In this document: piece by piece, positions 6,928-10,256 of the stretch
Layout: each line of letters starts with the position of its first letter
Numbering within the stretch: the stretch's first letter is position 1
Origin: CAZAYB01 sp964489215
GTDB taxonomy: Bacteria; Planctomycetota; Phycisphaerae; Sedimentisphaerales; Anaerohalosphaeraceae
DNA: 10,256 bases
Direction of reading: 5' to 3'
NCBI GenBank assembly: GCA_964489215.1
Contig: CAZAYB010000113.1
Span: 1 to 10,256, forward strand
The notes under the pieces: model-generated
Database searches by the model: none
Told to the model about the DNA's origin: nothing
The model's input: the letters and a program-made list of their open reading frames with translations, nothing else
Translations under genes and position numbers: made by a program

Positions 6928-8065
6928 ATGGAACGATCAGATATAAAAGGGTCAATTGAGGGACTTGATTTGAGGGTTAAGCAAATACGGGGGTGGCTTT
7001 GACCTTCCAGCCAAGCAGGAGTTATTAAGCGGTCTGGAGTCGAAGATGTCCAGGCCTGATTTCTGGGATGATACAGAGAAGGCACAGAAGGTTGCTTCGA
7101 GGTTAAGTGCGATTAAGTCGATAGTCGATCCTGTTGTTGAAATGGAATCTGCGGTGCGTGACCTTGAGGAATTGTTCGTTCTTGCAGAAGATGAGGATGA
7201 CAGCGATACTTTTGATGCGATTGCAGCGGATTTGAAGAAGCTTGAAAAACGATGCGACCGTATCGAGATAAGCGGTATGCTTTCCGGTCCGGATGATTTG
7301 AAGGGGGCATTTTTTTCGATTCATGCCGGTGCAGGCGGTACGGAAAGCTGTGACTGGGCTAATATTCTTTTGAGGATGTATACGAGGTATTTCGAGCAGA
7401 ATAAATATACCTTTGAGGAGATGGATATAACACCAGGTGAAGAGGTTGGTATTCGTTCGATAACGTTAAAAGTTAATGGTCCATTCGCTTTCGGCAAGCT
7501 TTCCTGCGAGAGCGGTGTTCACCGTCTGGTTCGTATATCGCCCTTTGATTCCAATTCGAGGAGGCATACGAGTTTTGCTGCGGTTGATGTGATACCGGAG
7601 TATGATGATGATATTGATATTGATATCGATGATAAGGATCTGAGGGTTGATACTTACAGGGCATCGGGAGCGGGGGGTCAGCATGTTAACAAGGTTTCTT
7701 CGGCGGTTCGTATAACACATGAGCCGACGGGTATAGTTGTTCAATGTCAAAATGACCGTTCTCAGCATAAAAATCGTTCAGAAGCGATGAAAATGTTAAA
7801 GGCTCGTCTTTATATGCTCGAGGAACAGAAAAGAGATGCGGAATTGGCGAAGCTTTACGGTAATAAGGGAGAGATAGCGTGGGGCAATCAGATACGCAGT
7901 TACGTTCTTCAGCCCTACCAGATGGTTAAGGATCACAGGACGGATATGCAGACCGGTAATGTCGATGCGGTTCTTGATGGAGATATTGAGGAGTTTATAG
8001 AGTCTTTTCTTAGATTCAGGAGTCATAAACGTTCCAAGTCTGTAACGGAAAAAGCGAAAGAATAG
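6928..8065 (+). CDS. prfB: Peptide chain release factor 2, expressed by programmed +1 frameshift, 378 aa
   Basis: RF2 recognises UAA and UGA stop codons and triggers peptide release on the ribosome. Translation starts at ATG 6928 (GGAG at 6914-6917), runs 24 codons to QIRGWL, meets UGA at 7000-7002, shifts +1 and continues as DLPAKQE from 7001. This gives 24 + 354 residues; the ATG at 7046 is internal. Numbering the full protein, the stop-codon-reading tripeptide SPF is at 204-206 (RISPFDSNSRRH) and the catalytic GGQ at 249-251 (ASGAGGQHVNK), almost the E. coli positions (205-207 and 250-252). SPF, not the RF1 PxT motif, settles the identity. The residue before SGAGGQ is Ala, as in most bacteria. 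Downstream CQNDRSQHKN and GNQIRSYVL are also family hallmarks. The C-terminus has a short basic tail (RSHKRSKS). It heads a likely operon with pepA, 18 bases away. Confidence 0.96.
6988..7003 (+). promoter_or_regulatory. prfB programmed +1 frameshift site (autoregulatory)
   Basis: The site reads CGG GGG TGG CTT TGA C. An internal Shine-Dalgarno-like run GGGGGT (6989-6994) stands three bases before the slippery codon CTT (6997-6999), exactly the spacing in E. coli prfB; then comes the in-frame UGA (7000-7002) with C following, a weak termination context. When RF2 is scarce, UGA is read slowly, the peptidyl-tRNA slips from CUU to UUU, and translation resumes at GAC (7001). All elements of the established mechanism are present. 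Confidence 0.95.
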
Positions 8066-8083
8066 AAATGTTGAGGGATTAAA

Positions 8084-9601
8084 ATGCCGAACAAAATTAT
8101 CAATGTTAAAGCCAGGTCATCAAAAGTTGACGTTAATAAGATTAAAACAGATTTACTTGTGGTCGGAGTTTTCAGTGACAGTAATTCGAGAGGCAAGGCA
8201 GTTGAGGGAGTTGATAAGGCTCTTGGGGGGTGGATAAAGAAAGTAATTAAGACGGGCGATTTCAAGGCAGAAGCTGGTGAAACGACTCTTCTTTACGGGG
8301 ACGGCAAGATAGGTGCTGTACGTGTGCTTTTGACGGGGCTTGGCAAGAAGAAAAAGGCGGATTTGGATGTTTTACGAAAAGCGGTAAAATCGGCATCGTC
8401 AAAGGCACTTGAAATTAAGGCTAAGAATGTTTGCATTGCGGCAGGTGTTGAGCTTGCGGATAAATTTGACCGTGATGATATAGATAAGGCTACGGTTGAG
8501 TCGGCCTTTCTTGGAGCTTACAAATATGACGAGCTTATTACGTTTGACAAGGATAATAAACGGCCCGGTTCAGTTGAGTTTATTATTGCAGGGGGCAAGG
8601 CCAGTGCGGTAAGTGCCGGGTCTAAGATAGGCAAAGCGCAGCAGTGGGCGCGGACGCTTGCGAACCGTCCAGCTAATCTTTTGTATCCTGGGTCTCTTGC
8701 TTCTGAGGCGAGGAAGATGGCCAAGTCGATAAGCAATCTTAGTTGTTCTGTTATGTCTGAGAAGCAGCTTAAGGATAAGAAATTCGGCGGAATGATTGCG
8801 ATTGGTCAGGGTTCGAAGAATCCGCCAAGGCTGATCCATTTGAAGTATAGTCCTGGTAATGTTAAGGCGAAGACGCCAGTTCTGGGTCTTGTGGGCAAGG
8901 CTATCACGTTTGATTCGGGGGGGATAAGTATTAAGCCTTCTTCTGGTATGCACGAAATGAAGATGGATATGGGCGGGGGAGCTGCGATGCTGGGTACGAT
9001 ACGTGCGGTTGCGGAGCTTAAGCTTCCGATTAAAATTCACGGGATAATATGTTCAGCGGAAAATATGCCCGGTTCGTCAAGTATCAGGCCAGGGGATGTA
9101 GTAACCACTTACAGCAAGAAAACGGTTGAGATACAGAATACCGATGCTGAGGGCAGGATGGTTATGAGTGACGGTATTCATTTTGCTAAAGAGCACAAGT
9201 GCGATATTATAATTGACGCGGCGACTTTGACGGGTGCGTGTGTTGTGGCATTAGGTAAGTATTACGCGGGAGTTATGAGTAATGATGATGATCTAAGTGA
9301 GCAGATTTGTGAGGCAGGTAAGGTTAGCGGTGAGAAGTTCTGGCCATTGCCCTGCGGAGACGAGTACCTTGAGGAGATGAAGTCTGAAGTTGCGGATCTT
9401 AAGAATATAGGTTCTCGTTGGGGCGGGGCCTGTACTGCTGGAGCTTTTTTGAGACAGTTTGCCGGTGAAGATGTTAAGTGGGCGCATCTTGATATAGCAG
9501 GTCCTGGTATGTATGACCCATCGACTAAATCGGGTTTTGGTTCTCAGGGTTTTGGTGTCAGGGCGTTGACGGAGTTTGTCAAAAACCTGACCAAAAAATG
9601 A
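8084..9601 (+). CDS. pepA: Leucyl aminopeptidase, M17 family (cytosol aminopeptidase), 505 aa
   Basis: A cytoplasmic hexameric enzyme with two metal ions that removes N-terminal residues, preferably leucine, in peptide turnover; the E. coli homologue also binds DNA. The catalytic C-terminal domain is complete: LVGKAITFDSGG with Lys272 and Asp277, SIKP with Lys284, KMDMGGGAA with Asp295, and the signature NTDAEGRM with Asp354, Glu356 and Arg358. These match E. coli Lys270, Asp275, Lys282, Asp293, Asp352, Glu354 and Arg356 with a constant offset of 2. LANRPAN (192-198) marks the domain junction; residues 1-180 are the variable N-terminal domain. Length is usual (~500). The start at 8084 is preceded by TTGAGGG at a suitable distance. 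Close to prfB (18 bases), so probably co-transcribed. The UGA stop is one that the upstream-encoded RF2 decodes. Confidence 0.95.
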   Translation: MPNKIINVKARSSKVDVNKIKTDLLVVGVFSDSNSRGKAVEGVDKALGGWIKKVIKTGDFKAEAGETTLLYGDGKIGAVRVLLTGLGKKKKADLDVLRKAVKSASSKALEIKAKNVCIAAGVELADKFDRDDIDKATVESAFLGAYKYDELITFDKDNKRPGSVEFIIAGGKASAVSAGSKIGKAQQWARTLANRPANLLYPGSLASEARKMAKSISNLSCSVMSEKQLKDKKFGGMIAIGQGSKNPPRLIHLKYSPGNVKAKTPVLGLVGKAITFDSGGISIKPSSGMHEMKMDMGGGAAMLGTIRAVAELKLPIKIHGIICSAENMPGSSSIRPGDVVTTYSKKTVEIQNTDAEGRMVMSDGIHFAKEHKCDIIIDAATLTGACVVALGKYYAGVMSNDDDLSEQICEAGKVSGEKFWPLPCGDEYLEEMKSEVADLKNIGSRWGGACTAGAFLRQFAGEDVKWAHLDIAGPGMYDPSTKSGFGSQGFGVRALTEFVKNLTKK

Positions 9602-9624
9602 CTGAGCAGTTTTTATAAGTTCAG

Positions 9625-9630
9625 TATAAT
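9625..9630 (+). promoter_or_regulatory. Candidate -10 box upstream of folE
   Basis: A perfect TATAAT lies in the 122-base space between pepA and folE, but no good -35 hexamer stands 16-18 bases before it. A small inverted repeat ATCTG/CAGAT (9639-9643 and 9651-9655) follows. No convincing terminator for pepA is seen here, so folE may be served by read-through, by this promoter, or both. Confidence 0.3.
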
Positions 9631-9723
9631 AGACGGAAATCTGATTTTAGCAGATAGATGTTTACGGTCCCCTTAATTTATGTCAAGAGCGGTTTTAGAA
9701 CATTGATTTGAAGAGAGATTTTT

Positions 9724-10256
9724 ATGTCCAAAGAAAAGAACGTGGAAAAGAGCCCGGTGGATTTTGAGAAGATCCAGAGGGCAGTTAAGCTGATTCTGGA
9801 GGCGGTGGGAGAAGATGTGGAACGAGAGGGTCTTTTTGGTACTCCTGAGCGTGTAGCGAGGATGTATGAAGAGCTTTTTGCGGGGTTAAGGCAAGAGCCT
9901 GAAGAATTTGTTCAGACGGTTTTTCATGAGAAATATGATGAGATTGTTGCTCTTCGTGATATTTCTTTTTACAGTGTTTGTGAGCATCATCTTATGCCGT
10001 TTATTGGTAAAGCTCACGTTGCATATCTACCGAGCGGATCTGTTCTTGGGCTCAGCAAGCTTGCGAGAATAGTAGATTGTTTTGCCCGTCGGCCTCAGGT
10101 TCAGGAGAGGCTTACGCAGCAAATAGCTGATTTTTTGATGAGCAATCTTCAGGCTAAAGGTGTTGCGGTTGTAATCGAAGCCTCTCACAGCTGTATGACA
10201 ATAAGGGGTATTAAAAAGCCCGGTTCGATGATGGTTACTTCGGCATTGCGGGGTGG
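9724..10256 (+). CDS. folE: GTP cyclohydrolase I, 3' end beyond the window
   Basis: Converts GTP to 7,8-dihydroneopterin triphosphate, the first step to tetrahydrofolate and also the entry to queuosine-type deazapurines. 177 residues are visible and the frame is still open at the right edge; about 5-20 residues should be missing. Zinc ligands are all there: Cys86 and His89 in SVCEHHLMPF and Cys157 in HSCMTIRG, corresponding to E. coli Cys110, His113 and Cys181. Other family marks are GLFGTPERVARMYEELF (36-52), LGLSKLARIVDCFARRPQVQ (108-127) and QERLT (127-131). It is thus the zinc-dependent type IA, not FolE2. The start at ATG 9724 follows GAAGAGAGA (9710-9718). It lies 122 bases after pepA on the same strand. 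No other folate or queuosine gene is within the window. Confidence 0.96.
   Translation, partial: MSKEKNVEKSPVDFEKIQRAVKLILEAVGEDVEREGLFGTPERVARMYEELFAGLRQEPEEFVQTVFHEKYDEIVALRDISFYSVCEHHLMPFIGKAHVAYLPSGSVLGLSKLARIVDCFARRPQVQERLTQQIADFLMSNLQAKGVAVVIEASHSCMTIRGIKKPGSMMVTSALRG

Noticed and set aside
6912..6959. Small upstream ORF (ATG at 6912, 15 codons) overlapping the prfB start
   Set aside because: Its ATG overlaps the ribosome site GGAG that serves 6928, it has no ribosome site of its own, and it is in neither of the two prfB frames.
7600..7640. GAT/ATT-rich near-repeat inside prfB
   Set aside because: It encodes the acidic DDDIDIDI stretch that RF2 proteins normally have, so it is not a microsatellite of its own.
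7046..8065. RF2 starting at the ATG at 7046
   Set aside because: It lacks the N-terminal segment and ignores the frameshift signal; RF2 homology extends upstream through 7001 and, after the shift, to 6928.
8570..9040. A - strand ORF of 156 codons
   Set aside because: It is antisense to the catalytic domain of pepA, with no recognisable motif; a shadow frame.
9639..9655. ATCTG/CAGAT hairpin as pepA terminator
   Set aside because: Only 5 bp, AT-rich, and no T tract follows on the + strand.

Overview
The window looks like a chromosomal segment of moderate GC from a bacterium. My best guess is a Planctomycetota member, perhaps of the Phycisphaerae/Sedimentisphaerales group, or a relative in the PVC superphylum. 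That guess rests only on gene content: a URO-D-like protein, an HpaI-type aldolase, a NagB-like isomerase, a ceramidase-fold hydrolase and an FGGY kinase side by side, plus a free-standing BioD-like/DRTGG protein. No rRNA or other marker gene is present to confirm it. I see no mobile element, CRISPR array, tRNA or rRNA, and no gene-free stretch longer than 300 bases.

Region 1 (1-5501, all + strand) is a tightly packed catabolic-looking operon, entered in progress: the 3' end of a URO-D-family gene, an HpcH/HpaI aldolase, a short-chain dehydrogenase, a divergent glucosamine-6-phosphate deaminase (NagB)-like protein, a neutral-ceramidase-fold metallohydrolase and an FGGY sugar kinase. Spacings are 16, 0, unknown, 30 and -1 bases. 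Between dehydrogenase and isomerase lies a run of exactly 100 Ns, an assembly gap. It makes two genes look like one 580-residue fusion, and I annotate them as two partial genes. The gene set suggests uptake-independent breakdown of an unidentified (perhaps N-acylated amino) sugar: amide or ester hydrolysis, oxidation, phosphorylation, isomerisation or deamination, then aldol cleavage. The substrate is not known and the order is inference.

Region 2 (5502-6927) holds a convergent intergenic segment with a hairpin, then on the - strand a 361-residue BioD-like P-loop/DRTGG protein that resembles the regulatory N-terminal part of long phosphotransacetylases but lacks the catalytic acyltransferase part. 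A 245-base divergent region follows, with good sigma-70-type promoters in both directions.

Region 3 (6928-10256, + strand) is housekeeping: prfB (release factor 2) with an intact programmed +1 frameshift at an in-frame UGA, pepA (M17 leucyl aminopeptidase) 18 bases downstream, then folE (GTP cyclohydrolase I), cut off by the window end. The true prfB start is at 6928, before the frameshift, so the full protein is 378 residues.

The most interesting points are the uncharacterised sugar operon, the NagB-like protein with several substituted active-site and phosphate-binding positions, and the textbook prfB recoding site behind a structured leader and a palindromic promoter.
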